A stretch of DNA of 64,000 nt from Desulfovibrio desulfuricans (GTDB lineage Bacteria > Desulfobacterota > Desulfovibrionia > Desulfovibrionales > Desulfovibrionaceae): contig NZ_CP036295.1 in assembly GCF_004801255.1 (NCBI RefSeq), positions 619,001 to 683,000 on the forward strand. Direction: 5' to 3'. The notes below the pieces were generated by a model that saw only the letters and a list, made by a program, of their open reading frames with translations, did not search any database and was not told the origin of the DNA. The position numbers and the translations under genes are program-made. Shown here piece after piece: positions 53,901 to 63,300 of the stretch (within the stretch, counting starts at the first letter, position 1; each line of letters opens with the position of its first letter).

Positions 53901-55238
53901 GTGCCCTCGTACGTGGGCAGCTGGATGAACGAACTGCTGCGTCAGTATCTTGGTTCGGGCTGGATGCAGTCTCCGCCAGGCTCCGGCGTGTGGGACAAGG
54001 TGGATCAGATCCCCGACGAGGCCTTCTGGACGGCCCGCATGCACCAGAAAGAAGCGCTGCTTGATGACCTGCGCCGCCGCATCCCCGAATTTATCCAGAA
54101 GTTTCATCTGGCGTCGGAAGACCGCAAGCGCATGGAGGCCATGCTCAAGCCGGATACCCTCATCATCGGTTTTGCACGGCGCTTCGCCCCCTACAAGCGG
54201 GCAACGCTCATATTTGCCGACCCCGACAGACTGGCGCGCATTCTTAACAACGCCAACCGCCCCGTGGTGCTGGTATTTTCCGGCAAGGCGCACCCCGCCG
54301 ACGAGGCCGGCATCAATCTTATCCAGGAAGTGCTGCGCATGTGCCGCGACGAGCGCTTTTTGGGCCGCATATTCTTTATTGAAAACTACAGTCTGTCTGT
54401 TTCGCGCATTATGGCCCAGGGGTGCGACGTATGGCTCAATACGCCGCGCCGTCCGCATGAGGCATCAGGTACAAGCGGCATGAAGCTGCCCGTGAACGGC
54501 GGCATAAACCTGAGCATCTCGGACGGCTGGTGGTGCGAGGGCTACAACCGCCAGAACGGCTGGACCATCGGGCCGGTTGTATCCACCGAGCTGCCCAGCA
54601 GCGAGCAGAACGATTACGCCGATGCGGAATCGCTGTATTCCCTGTTGGAAAATGCCGTGGTTCCGCTGTATTTCGAGCGCGACGAGGCGGGCTTGCCGCA
54701 GGAATGGATCAGCACCTCCAAACGGTCGCTCAAAAGCCTCACCGCCATGTACAGCAGCAACCGCATGCTCAATGATTATATCCGTCAGTTTTATCTGCGG
54801 GCCGCGCGCAGGCGCAACATGCTGCGCGATAACAACTGGGCGGCCTGCCGCGCGCTGGCGGCCTGGCAAAACAGCTTGCCTGGCCGATTCGCCACGGTGA
54901 AGGTCGACGCGCTGACCATCAGCGGCATTGAAGACAATACCATGATCTGCGGCGAACCCGTAAGCGTGCAGCTGCGTATGCACCTTGGCGAGATGCAGGC
55001 GCAGGAAGTACTGGTGCAGCTGGTTATCGGGCAGGCCCTGCCCAACGGCAGCTTCCGCGACAAACCAGAAATCCTCCGCCTTGAACCGCGTAACGGCGAG
55101 GTCGAAACAGGCGGCATGCGCTACGTGGCGAGCTATATTCCCTCGTTCAGCGGCCACTACCGTTACGGCGTGCGTATCATGCCCGTGCACCCCGCGCAGG
55201 CGACGCCGCTCGAGACAGACCAGATCCTCTGGGCTTAA
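50982..55238 (+). CDS. Fusion of GT3-type glycogen synthase and GT35 alpha-glucan phosphorylase
   Basis: A 1418-residue protein with two complete enzymes. Residues 1 to about 545 match eukaryote-type (GT3) glycogen synthase: LFEVSWEVCNKVGGIFSVVSSK at the start, LFHEWMCGAGLLSLKK, TTHATMLGR, and the donor-site SWYEPWGYTPQESAAW. From about residue 565 comes the alpha-glucan phosphorylase of the Thermotoga-type subgroup: RDIARNVWWCWHD, FSTEYGLSESIPIYSGGLGVLSGD, HMNEGHSAFMAME and the PLP lysine K1168 in SGTSGMKLPVNGG. The first half adds glucose to glycogen, the second releases glucose-1-phosphate. Both active sites look intact. It is last in the operon, 28 bases after GH57, with a terminator behind. 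Confidence 0.92.
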   Translation: MNCENSTVTLFEVSWEVCNKVGGIFSVVSSKALQAVEQFGEDYFLLGPALAENPGFEETDESVWDSLRMAFATRDLKCRMGRWDIPGRPKVILVDFSKRYSSNQLLYDLWKSYGVDSLSGGWDYIEPVMFATACGAVIEAIHESRVEPIEGRSVALFHEWMCGAGLLSLKKLAPGVGTVFTTHATMLGRAMAGTGRDIYSNLRSINPANEAAALNITAKWSLEGASAREADVFTTVSPITGEESSVLLGRQPDVITTNGLDMRLIPDYSVDRSRPAEHRERIVEAANRFLRCQLPGNTRIFAISGRYEMHNKGVDIFLEALARMEQSLAGTDASILALCLVMGGHTGVNTAAVSGEAGADDNGLPFICTHYAWNAPQDPIINACRRLGLNNRAENRVKVIFVPAMLNGEDGFLNMSYDDVISACDVGCFPSWYEPWGYTPQESAAWAVPTLTTDLSGFGMWARGQLQEQAGIQNGVCVMPRRGMNFEQSATVLHEHLIRAATCAVDDLPRWRAEARSLAEKTSWQFFFENYMTAFAMALKKAASRVNCDAGHAALARVLTTSCSATPFLRPIMAVAEVPEALGRLRDIARNVWWCWHDKAKALFMALSPSQWENWRNPLKILEQASPERFKDLQENEDYMSLYHEVVAKFDAYMAEPLRSLSTDVTPDAPIAYFSTEYGLSESIPIYSGGLGVLSGDHLKSASDMAIPLVGVGLLYKNGYFRQDIDADGRQVAQYPVNNFGLLPISMVYDADKQPVFVQLELPGRLLFARVWKLCVGRITLYLMDTDTRRNTDEDRRITDKLYEANREVRLLQEMLLGMGGMRLLRTLRITPSVFHMNEGHSAFMAMERLQECLSMGMNYAEATVRVRSNTVFTTHTPVPAGNESFSLELMDRYFGGIAANLGISWQQFVQLGQIEGGNSNAFEMTVLALRHSCWANGVSRLHGVVSRHMWNNLWKSLPVAETPIGHVTNGIHVPSYVGSWMNELLRQYLGSGWMQSPPGSGVWDKVDQIPDEAFWTARMHQKEALLDDLRRRIPEFIQKFHLASEDRKRMEAMLKPDTLIIGFARRFAPYKRATLIFADPDRLARILNNANRPVVLVFSGKAHPADEAGINLIQEVLRMCRDERFLGRIFFIENYSLSVSRIMAQGCDVWLNTPRRPHEASGTSGMKLPVNGGINLSISDGWWCEGYNRQNGWTIGPVVSTELPSSEQNDYADAESLYSLLENAVVPLYFERDEAGLPQEWISTSKRSLKSLTAMYSSNRMLNDYIRQFYLRAARRRNMLRDNNWAACRALAAWQNSLPGRFATVKVDALTISGIEDNTMICGEPVSVQLRMHLGEMQAQEVLVQLVIGQALPNGSFRDKPEILRLEPRNGEVETGGMRYVASYIPSFSGHYRYGVRIMPVHPAQATPLETDQILWA

Positions 55239-55277
55239 CGCCCTGCGCTGTCGGCGCAAGCATATAATATAACCTGA

Positions 55278-55316
55278 CGCGCTCCGTATCTCTCTGGTAC
55301 GGGGCGCGGCTTTTTT
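55278..55316 (+). terminator. Terminator of the glucan operon
   Basis: GCGCTCCGTA (55279-55288) pairs with TACGGGGCGC (55298-55307) and is followed by GGCTTTTTT, 40 bases after the fusion gene stop. Confidence 0.88.
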
Positions 55317-55494
55317 GCAGGGCAGTGGGCAGGGTGGGGCAATGTGGTATGGGACAAGGGGAAATGATGGCGCATGGAGGTTGGCAAGGCGTAGTTGCAT
55401 TGCCAATGCGTGACGTATTGTTTAAGCTTTATAATTGCATCCATCACAGGTGCGTCCTTTTTTGCGCGGGGCACCACAAACCTTGGGGGAAAAT

Positions 55495-56682
55495 ATGCCT
55501 TGTGGTTGCACGCTTTCAGCCCGGAGGCTTTTTGCGCCCAGATTCACCCGGCTGACGATCGCACTTTGTCTGGTCTGTCTGTTGCTCACGGCCTGTGCTG
55601 GCAAAAAAACTCACGAGGCAGACAGCATCCGCGGCATAGTGGCTGAACTGGCTGCCAAAAAGGCCGCTTTGCCCGAGGTGCCCGGTCTATCTGTAGCCGT
55701 GCTGCGCCATGGGCAGGATACCCCCGTGTGCGCTGCCTTTGGCAAGGCCGCTCTCGAAAACCCCACGCCCATGACCACAGCCTCGCGGTTTAAAATCGGT
55801 TCAATCACCAAGGTATTTACGGCAACGCTGGTCCATCGTCTCATTGAGGACGGCAAACTGAGCTACGAGACGCCCATCAGCGAGTTTTTCCCCGCATATC
55901 CTGGCGGCAAGGCCATCACGGTACGCAACCTGCTGGAGCATACTTCGGGTATTCCTGAAATGCTCGCTCTGGCGGAGGTACAGCAGAACCTTGCCCGATA
56001 CTGGTCGCCGGAGGATCTTATTGCCATGACAGCAAAGCAGCCGCCGCTGTTTAGCCCCGGCACGCGGCAGATGTATTGCAATACTGGCTTCGTCATGCTT
56101 GCCGTGATTACCGAAAAAATTACGGGCCGTACCTATGCTGAACAGGTGCGCGAGGTTTTTGTGGACAAGCTGGGTATGAAGTCGTTGCTGGTGGGAGTAG
56201 ACGGGGCGGTTGTTCCCCGTATGGCCAGTGGTTATTGCGGCAGTGGCGATGCCCTGCAGTTGCCCATCGCGGCCAGCGTTGCCATTGCTATGGGTACTGG
56301 CAATCTTGAAGCCTCGCCAAAGGATATGGTGCGCCTGGTCAACCTTGATAGCGTTCTGAAAGACAACGTCCTGGAATTACTGCCGCTCAGGCCGCTGGTT
56401 TTGCCTGATGGCAAGGAGGCGGCGGTAACCGCAAAGAGCAATCACTACCTCGGCAGCGAACTCGACGGTTGCACGCTTTTTTTGTTCAACGAACCCAAGA
56501 TAGACCTGATCGGCAAGCTTGGCACGTTCCCAGGTTTCGGCAATGTATTTTTTTATGATCGGCAGACAGGATACGCGGCGGCAATCAGCGTCAACAACGA
56601 AAGAGCCGTTTCGCACGCCATCGCGCTCGGCGCGGAAATACTCAATGCCATAAGGCTGCGAGGCGTCAGCGGCATAAAGTAG
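55495..56682 (+). CDS. Serine hydrolase lipoprotein of the beta-lactamase/EstB family
   Basis: A 395-residue secreted lipoprotein with a penicillin-binding-protein fold. The N-terminus ends in the lipobox LLLTACAG, so it is anchored at the membrane after processing. The nucleophile SxxK is SITK (Ser103, Lys106), the YxN motif is in MYCNTGFVM, and NLLEHTSGIPEML is typical of class C-like esterases and D-aminopeptidases (Beta-lactamase family PF00144). The third KTG-like motif is not clear. It could cleave peptides, esters or cell wall amides; beta-lactam resistance should not be assumed. The ATG at 55495 follows GGGGGA by 5 bases. Confidence 0.82.
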   Translation: MPCGCTLSARRLFAPRFTRLTIALCLVCLLLTACAGKKTHEADSIRGIVAELAAKKAALPEVPGLSVAVLRHGQDTPVCAAFGKAALENPTPMTTASRFKIGSITKVFTATLVHRLIEDGKLSYETPISEFFPAYPGGKAITVRNLLEHTSGIPEMLALAEVQQNLARYWSPEDLIAMTAKQPPLFSPGTRQMYCNTGFVMLAVITEKITGRTYAEQVREVFVDKLGMKSLLVGVDGAVVPRMASGYCGSGDALQLPIAASVAIAMGTGNLEASPKDMVRLVNLDSVLKDNVLELLPLRPLVLPDGKEAAVTAKSNHYLGSELDGCTLFLFNEPKIDLIGKLGTFPGFGNVFFYDRQTGYAAAISVNNERAVSHAIALGAEILNAIRLRGVSGIK

Positions 56683-56727
56683 TTTGCAGCGTTCGGCGAT
56701 AATGCCGGGGGCGTTGCCACCAACACG

Positions 56728-56761
56728 CAAAAGGCGGCTGTTTTTTAACGGCCGCCTTTTG
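56728..56761. terminator. Bidirectional terminator
   Basis: AAAGGCGGC (56730-56738) pairs with GCCGCCTTT (56751-56759), flanked by A and T runs on both sides. It lies between the convergent lipoprotein and cyclase genes and serves both. Confidence 0.88.
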
Positions 56762-56778
56762 TCCGCACTGGCGCGCGG

Positions 56779-59022
56779 TTACTGCATTGGTGAGTTTTTG
56801 GGTTCCCCGCCGTTCAATTCCTTATAAAAAACACAGCGGTTGCGGCCCATTTTTTTTGCCGCATAGGTGGCTTTGTCGGCCTTGTTGAACAGTTCGGCGT
56901 AGGTTGTGCCGTCTCTGGGGCAGCAGGCCACGCCCACGCTGGCGGTGAGTGTAAGGCACGAGTGTTGGTCGCAGCACTGGGTGTGCAACTGCTCCACAAG
57001 CATGAGGGCGCGCTCGCGTATGGCATGCAGCGACATCCTTTCCGTGCAGAACACCAGAAATTCGTCGCCGCCAATGCGCCCCACAATATCAACGCCGCGA
57101 AAGTTGCGGCGAATGATCTGGGCCATGTCGTAGATGGCCTTGTCGCCCATGGCGTGGCCAAAACGGTCGTTGATGCCCTTGAAGTTGTCAAAGTCAATCA
57201 TGAACATGGCGTACATCTGCGGCAGGGGGGATTCGTGCGTTTCCAGAAACTGCGAAACGGCTTTTTCGGTTGAGACCTTGTTGCGCATGCCCGTGCCGCC
57301 GTCGCGGGTCGCCTGGGTGCGCAGCTGCAGCTCCAGCGATTTTTGCTGGTCGATGTCGGTGATGATGCCGATGGCGTAGATGGGCGCGCCCTGGGTGTTG
57401 GCGATGCTTGACGCTTCAATGCGGAACCAGCGGTACTCGCCCCCCGCGTCGCGCAGGCGGGCCTCAAGCGTGCACTTGTGCTGGTGCGGCGCAAGCCTGA
57501 CTTCGCGCTGAAAGGCAACGAGCTTCTCCTGATCGTCGGGAAACAGCGGAATAGCCGCGTCTGTCTCAAGTATGTTGAAAACCGTGCCAAATGTGCGCAG
57601 CCACTGGGGTGAACAGGAAAAATAGCCGCTGATCAGGTTCTGTTCAAAAATATTGATGTCGTGCTGCTCCAGAATAAACTGGTGCCGCTCGTCGGAGATA
57701 CGCTTGGAGAGCGCGGCTTCCTTGCTTTGCGTGATATCAAAGACGATACTTTGTATGTAGGAGTGCCCGTGCTCGATATTGACCACAGCCCCCTTGTGGT
57801 ACAGCCATACCAGTGCTCCTGACTTGGTGCGGGTTCGGTACTCCACATCAATGGGCTGGCCGTTTTTCATCTGCTTGCGCATGGCCCGCAGTACCGGATC
57901 GCGGTCTTTTTCGTAAATGGTCGCCGCAAAACTGTTGCCATAGGCTTTGTCAAATTCGGCTTCAGTAAAGCCAAGCATTTTTTTGTAGTTTGGGCTGACA
58001 AAAAGAAACGTGCCGTCAGGGCTGAAAAACTTCAGTACGCCGCCGGATATGCTGGCGATAATGGTGCGGTAGTCCTCCTGCTGGCGGCGCAGTTTGCGCG
58101 AAGCATTGCGCTCGAGCAGCAGGACAAAGGTAATGATAATGCCCGCAAGGATGGCCAGACGCCAGACAAGCTCGTTGGTAATGACAGACTGCTGCGAAAC
58201 GGCGGCATTGCCAGCACCTTTTGGCATAAGCGAAACCATCTGCCAGCCAAAACGCTCAACGGGCGTCGTGGCCACAAACAGGTTCATGGGGTTGTCAAAA
58301 TACGTGGTGGATTCTTGCGGAAAGTCAGCAAAAGTCTGCTTCAGCCGGTTTTCCACCTCGGAGGGCAAGCCTTCATTGCTGAAACGGGCAAAAAGGTCGT
58401 CCATGCTTTTGCCCGGCGGCGGCGATAAAAACAGGGCCCGGCCGGACGCGTCCATGACGAGGTTGTAGGTGTTGTTGCTGAACGCCCACGTTTCCATGCT
58501 GGTTTCGAGCGCAGCAGCGGGAAACTCGCTGATGACGACCGCTTTGATGCTGTCGCGCACCACCAGCGGGTTGGCGATGATCAGGAGCCTTTGCCTGTCG
58601 GCGCCGCAATGGGTTGTGATGTGGGTTTTGCCCTCGCGGGCGCTCAGAAAAACAGGGTCCCGGCTGACGTCAACCGCCGTGCCGCCGCCGTCAAACCCCT
58701 TGCCTTCCTCGTCCACAATGCTGAAACGGCGTACGCCATGAGCATAAAACAGGGGGGCGACCGCGAGTACTTCTGCCTTGTCCGCGCCGCAGTTCTGCTG
58801 GGCGAGATATTTTGTCATGGCGTTCATTTCCATCATGCTGGAACGAACGATCTGATAAAAGTTGTTGCCCGCGCGGGTATTTACTTCGGCCAGCCGGGTA
58901 AGGGTGGATGTCGAAATGTTCGATGAGGTATCGCTGGCATAATCATGGATAAAAAAAATGGGAGTAATAAAGAGAAATATTAATATAATAAAATAAATTA
59001 GTGGCTTGGCAATTTCTGGCAT
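56779..59022 (-). CDS. Membrane diguanylate cyclase with Cache and PAS domains
   Basis: A 747-residue sensor that should make c-di-GMP from GTP. Helix 1 (about 8-28), a periplasmic Cache-type sensor domain (about 30-285), helix 2 (about 290-308), PAS 1 (about 322-435, with FLFVSPNYKKMLGFTEAEFD), PAS 2 (about 450-575, with EYRWFRIEASSIANTQGAPI) and a GGDEF domain. The latter has an intact GGDEF (RIGGDEFLVFC) preceded by an RxxD inhibitory site (RGVD), so it should be active and feedback-inhibited. It is transcribed alone towards the bidirectional terminator. The signal sensed is unknown. Confidence 0.9.
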   Translation of the reverse strand: MPEIAKPLIYFIILIFLFITPIFFIHDYASDTSSNISTSTLTRLAEVNTRAGNNFYQIVRSSMMEMNAMTKYLAQQNCGADKAEVLAVAPLFYAHGVRRFSIVDEEGKGFDGGGTAVDVSRDPVFLSAREGKTHITTHCGADRQRLLIIANPLVVRDSIKAVVISEFPAAALETSMETWAFSNNTYNLVMDASGRALFLSPPPGKSMDDLFARFSNEGLPSEVENRLKQTFADFPQESTTYFDNPMNLFVATTPVERFGWQMVSLMPKGAGNAAVSQQSVITNELVWRLAILAGIIITFVLLLERNASRKLRRQQEDYRTIIASISGGVLKFFSPDGTFLFVSPNYKKMLGFTEAEFDKAYGNSFAATIYEKDRDPVLRAMRKQMKNGQPIDVEYRTRTKSGALVWLYHKGAVVNIEHGHSYIQSIVFDITQSKEAALSKRISDERHQFILEQHDINIFEQNLISGYFSCSPQWLRTFGTVFNILETDAAIPLFPDDQEKLVAFQREVRLAPHQHKCTLEARLRDAGGEYRWFRIEASSIANTQGAPIYAIGIITDIDQQKSLELQLRTQATRDGGTGMRNKVSTEKAVSQFLETHESPLPQMYAMFMIDFDNFKGINDRFGHAMGDKAIYDMAQIIRRNFRGVDIVGRIGGDEFLVFCTERMSLHAIRERALMLVEQLHTQCCDQHSCLTLTASVGVACCPRDGTTYAELFNKADKATYAAKKMGRNRCVFYKELNGGEPKNSPMQ

Positions 59023-59575
59023 GTCTCATAATCCGTGGCGCTTTGTGAACCAGGGTTGGTAATTGAGACTCAAGCTGGCCTGACAATGTCAGGGGCGAAC
59101 AAACGTAACCGTGCCGCCCAATGCAGCTGTCAAAAGCGGGGGGTATGCATCCGATTGAAATAGATGGGGGCTGTACTTCAACCGTAAACTGTCTATGAAT
59201 GATTGCTTTTGCTTGCACTTGCTCTTTTGTATGGTGATATAGCGTGCAATCAAAAGCTATGAATATAAACTTTTCTAGTAGTTATGAATGATTTTCAGAT
59301 ATTGTCAATAGATATAGCTTGATTAATACTGTTGTTTGGTAAAAAAGTTTAACACAATGGTTTTATTAGTAAAAATTTTAGTTACGATGTGCGTTAGTCA
59401 CAAATGCGGGTGTGCGGCGACTTTGTAAAACCTAGAAGCATGGTATAAATAACTGTCCGAACAGGCAACAAGAGGCCCTGCCAAAGCAGGGCCTCTTGCA
59501 ATATGCGCTGCAGGCGGCATGCGCGCGGCCAGTGGTATTCAGGCCTGGGCGAAGCCGCAACTACGGTAACGCGGA
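59023..59575. other. AT-rich gap between cyclase gene and adk
   Basis: No gene is supported in this 553-base stretch. The half next to the cyclase is strongly AT-rich compared with its surroundings and probably carries the cyclase promoter on the minus strand. A 13-pair hairpin at 59469-59498 lies near adk. A short minus-strand frame around 59218 has no family match. Confidence 0.45.
59469..59498 (-). terminator. Probable terminator after adk
   Basis: CAAGAGGCCCTGC pairs perfectly with GCAGGGCCTCTTG around a 4-base loop, 78 bases after the adk stop. On the minus strand it is followed by TTGCC only, so it may be a weak terminator or an RNA-stabilising end. Confidence 0.65.
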
Positions 59576-60247
59576 CTAGGCAAGCTTGGAGAGCAAGGTT
59601 TCCTTGATGGAGTCGATGCTGCCTTCGCCGTTCAGTTCGATGTACTTGGTCTTGCCCTTGCCAGCAAGGTCTTTGTAGAAATACGCGGCGGCCAGGGTGC
59701 CGTCGGTCGTATTGTAGTAAATATCGTGGCGCTTGTTGATGGCGGTTTCGTCCTGGTCGTCGGAACGGCAGGAGAGCGCACCGCCGCAGACGCGGCAGAC
59801 ATCGCCATTGGGCTTGATGGCGTCGATGAAAATATTGTTGGGGTGATTGTTGTTGTTCTTGCAAAGGCGACGGCCCATGATGCGGTTTTTGGCCATTTCG
59901 CGGGGCAGAAGAATTTCAATCACGTAGTCAAGCTGCATGCCTTCTTTCTGCAGCGCGTCCCACAGCTTCTGGGCCTGCACGGTGTTGCGGGGGAAGCCGT
60001 CGAGCAGCCAGCCCTGCTGACCCTTGGTCTTCAGGGTTTCCAGCACCATGGGGATGGTGATGTCGTCGGGCACGAGGTCGCCGCGATCAATGTACGCCTT
60101 GGCTTTTTTGCCCAGCTCGGTGCCGCCGCCGATGTGTTCACGGAAGATGGCCCCGGATTCGATATGGGCGAGGTTGTACTTCTGCTTGATCAGGTCGCCC
60201 TGAGTGCCTTTGCCGCTGCCGTTAGGGCCAAAAATAAGGATGTTCAC
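59576..60247 (-). CDS. adk: Adenylate kinase with metal-binding LID, sulfate-reducer type
   Basis: A 223-residue kinase for AMP + ATP to 2 ADP. The P-loop is GPNGSGKGTQ (7-16), AMP-binding DGFPRNTVQAQ (83-93). In the LID, Cys129, His135, Cys151 and Cys154 keep the exact spacing and numbering described for the zinc/cobalt/iron-binding adenylate kinase of Desulfovibrio gigas. The GTG at 60247 was chosen since it gives the family start MNILIFGPNG and sits behind GGAGAG; the frame extends 17 codons further without a match. It has its own promoter in front of it. Confidence 0.95.
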   Translation of the reverse strand: MNILIFGPNGSGKGTQGDLIKQKYNLAHIESGAIFREHIGGGTELGKKAKAYIDRGDLVPDDITIPMVLETLKTKGQQGWLLDGFPRNTVQAQKLWDALQKEGMQLDYVIEILLPREMAKNRIMGRRLCKNNNNHPNNIFIDAIKPNGDVCRVCGGALSCRSDDQDETAINKRHDIYYNTTDGTLAAAYFYKDLAGKGKTKYIELNGEGSIDSIKETLLSKLA

Positions 60248-60303
60248 TTGGTACTCTCCTTGCCGGAACCGAGTTAGTTTGTGCAAAAAAGAACACAACA
60301 GGC

Positions 60304-60332
60304 ACCCTATCCCCTAAAATAGGCCCTGTCAA
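60304..60332 (-). promoter_or_regulatory. Sigma-70 promoter of adk
   Basis: On the minus strand TTGACA (60327-60332), 17 bases, TAGGGT (60304-60309). It gives a leader of about 50 bases and lies between the AsmA stop and adk. Confidence 0.75.
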
Positions 60333-60378
60333 CGGGTACAGGGAAGAATGCTCGACATGTTGCGTCTGGACAGGCGGG

Positions 60379-63300
60379 CTACCTGAAAAGCTTCCACGTT
60401 CCCTCGACCACGTTGCCCAGCACGTCTACAAAACCTTGGGTGATGCCGCCAATGGTGTTGAGCAGCAGTTTGCCGGCGCCAATGGAAGTTTTGCTGTTGT
60501 CCAGGCTGCCGTACAGGCGCATGGGAAACTCCGGCAGGTTCTTCATGTTTACTGTAAAGTTGCAGTCAAGGGTGTCGTTGTTAAGGTCAATCCAGCCGCC
60601 GCCGGTGACCGTGAGATCAGACCCCTTGAGATAAAAATCACCACTTTTTGCCATGCCATGGGTGATAACGCCTGAGCTGCCCGCAGCGTCAAAACGGGTG
60701 GGCTTGCCCTTGAGCTGCCCGTCTTTTTCGCGCGACTGATAATAGCCGTTGAGCACGCTGAAGCGCCATTTGCCGTTGAGGCGGGCCGGCAGCTGGTTTG
60801 AGCCGGTCACCTCGGCGTCCACCTCGGCGCTGATGGTGGCTCGGCCGCCAAGCGCGGCTTTGCCGCCCCTGTCCCTGCTGGCGGCGGCAAGGTCAAAGCT
60901 GTCGATGGTAAGGGCGTTGGCAAAGTTTACGCCCTTGTTAAAGTGCATTTCGCCATGCGCGGCAACGGCGGAGCCGTAAAACTTGCCGCCAAGGCTTTCA
61001 TACCGCAGGTTGCCGTTTTCCATCCTGACCTTGAGGCGCAGGTCCTGGGTGTGCAGTTTCCATAGGGTGAACTGCCCCGCCTGGACTTCTCCCTCGGCGG
61101 AAAAAGCCCGCATAAAGCGCAGATCCCAGGGTTTGCTCTCAGCTGGTTTTTTGGCTTTTGCGCCTTCAGGCTGTCCCGTTGCGCCGGTTTTGTCGCCAAG
61201 GTAGCGGTCAAGGTCCAGGTGCGGCGTGGCCAGTTTGAAGCGCAGCGCAAGCTCTTTGCGCCAGTCGAGCCCCAGGGACCCTGAAACGTCGTTCTGGTCG
61301 ACTTTGGCGTGAAAGTCGCTGAGCGAAAGCGATGTTGCGTCGCCCTTGAAGGCCGTGTCCAGTTCAATGCGCCGCAGGGGTTGCGGCACGTTGGGGTTGG
61401 CCGCGCCCAGCAGGCGCAGACTCTTGCTGGAATCGGGAATAAAAGCGGAAATTTTGCCCTGCCAGGCCAGACCGTCCTTGTTCATGCCGATCTGCGCCGC
61501 GCCAGATATATCCGCCCCAAGCGCGGTGGCGTGCGCCTCGGCAACGGAAAGCTGGTTGCGGGCCGCCTGACAGCTGAACTTGCCAGAGACCTGTGCCTGC
61601 AGGCCCTCTGGCTGAAAGGATTTTTCCGCGTTGATGCTGGCGGTGAGCGTGCCGGGCAGGTTCTGAAAGTCCATATTGCCGCCGCCCATGCCGTCGCCGC
61701 TGAACCACAGCCTGCCGTTAAGGGTCACATCGGCTTGCATGCCTTCGTCCGCAATGGTGGCGGCCCACTGGCCCTCAAGGCCAAGGCGACCCTGATCCCA
61801 GGCCGCTGTGCGGGCCTTGAGGCTGATATCAAGGGTTTTAAAGGGCACCGCGCCCGGCGAGGCCTTGGGCGATGCATTGCTCGGGGGGCGCAGCAGACCC
61901 CTTTCCGCCCGCGCGGTTACCGTGCCCCGCAGCTTGCCCAAAAAAACATCCAGCTCGCGGCCCTGGCTCATGATGTCCACATCGCCGCGCAGCTTGCCGC
62001 CGCTCAGGGGCATGACGGGCAGGTCTTTGGCCAGACCCTCGCCGTTGACGTCGCGCATGTGCAGGCGGATGGCGTAAGGCGTGTCGGGGCTGCCGCCAAG
62101 GATGGCGTCGCCCTTGACGCTGCCGCCGTAGAGCGTGGCGTCAACAATCAGCAGGGTGTCTTCGAGGCGGGTTGCCGGGTCGATCAGCCCTTGCTTGATG
62201 ACGACCAGAGCCTCGTTGATGACGATGGGGCCGTAGTTGACGCGGGTGGCCCCAAGACGGATGTTGTAATCAAGCCCCACCTCGCCCGGCATGACCGGCT
62301 TGCCCGGCAGGGGGGTAAGGGGACCGTGCCCGTAGCGGGGTTCTGCAGGCTGTACGCCAACCGATTCGGGGATGGCGCGCCCAAGGTCGACGGTGTCGGT
62401 CTTGAGGTCAAGCACCAGCTCTGGCTTGTCCCAGCTGGCGACCCCGCCGGAACCGAGAAAACGGCTGCCTGCGGCGACAACGTCAATGTGGGGCACGCGC
62501 AGGCCTTTGCCGTCCAGCGAAAAATCAAGACTGCCCCGAGTCACGTCGTCCAGCGCCACCTGCAGGCCGGGCGCAAGATTGCGGGCAAAGCCCAGCCACT
62601 CCGTCAGGCTTGCCCGCTGCAGCTGCAACCTGCCTTCAACCAGAAACATGTCCGGCCCGCCCAGCTGCAGCGTGCCGTTGAGGTTCACATCGTCCGGGCC
62701 GAGGCGCAGCCGCAGGTTTTCAAGGCTGAGGGTCTGGTCGTCGCCCTTGCGTCCCCCCACTGCGCCGGTGAGGTGGGCGGGCAGCAGTATTTCGTCCTTG
62801 CGCAGGTCTCCCTCAAGGTCGCTTGCAAGGCTCCAGCCCCCCTCGTCCCCCTTGAGACCCAGGGCAAAATTGAGGCGCGCAAGCCATGTGGGCAACTGCA
62901 GTGTGCCCTTGGCCGCAAGCTGGGGTGTTTTTTCCAGAGGGGCGACGAGGTTTGTTTTGCCCTCTACGCTCAACTGGTCAAGCCGCGCCGGAGTCTGCCC
63001 TTCGGGCTGCAGCAGGGCGGTGGTGCACGAAAAATTGCCCTGCACGCGCGCCGCCGAAGCGGTTTCAATATCGCACAGCAGGCCGTTGGCGGTCAGGCGT
63101 GTTTTGTCCGCGCCTGTGATGTCCAGCTCGCCTTGCGAGACGGCCAGCCGGAACCTGCCGGGAATCACCGACGGGGTGTCGCCGTCGCCCGAGGCCAGCT
63201 GGGCTATCCATGCCTGCAGCGATAGCGGCTTTGGGTCTTGCGCGTCTGGGGCTGCGGCTGTGCCTTCTGTCGCTGCAGGGGCAGCGTCTGCGGCAGCGGC

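Noticed and set aside
55495-56682. Antibiotic-resistance beta-lactamase
   Set aside because: SxxK and YxN motifs only show the fold; the KTG motif is unclear and the protein looks like an EstB/D-aminopeptidase-type lipoprotein.
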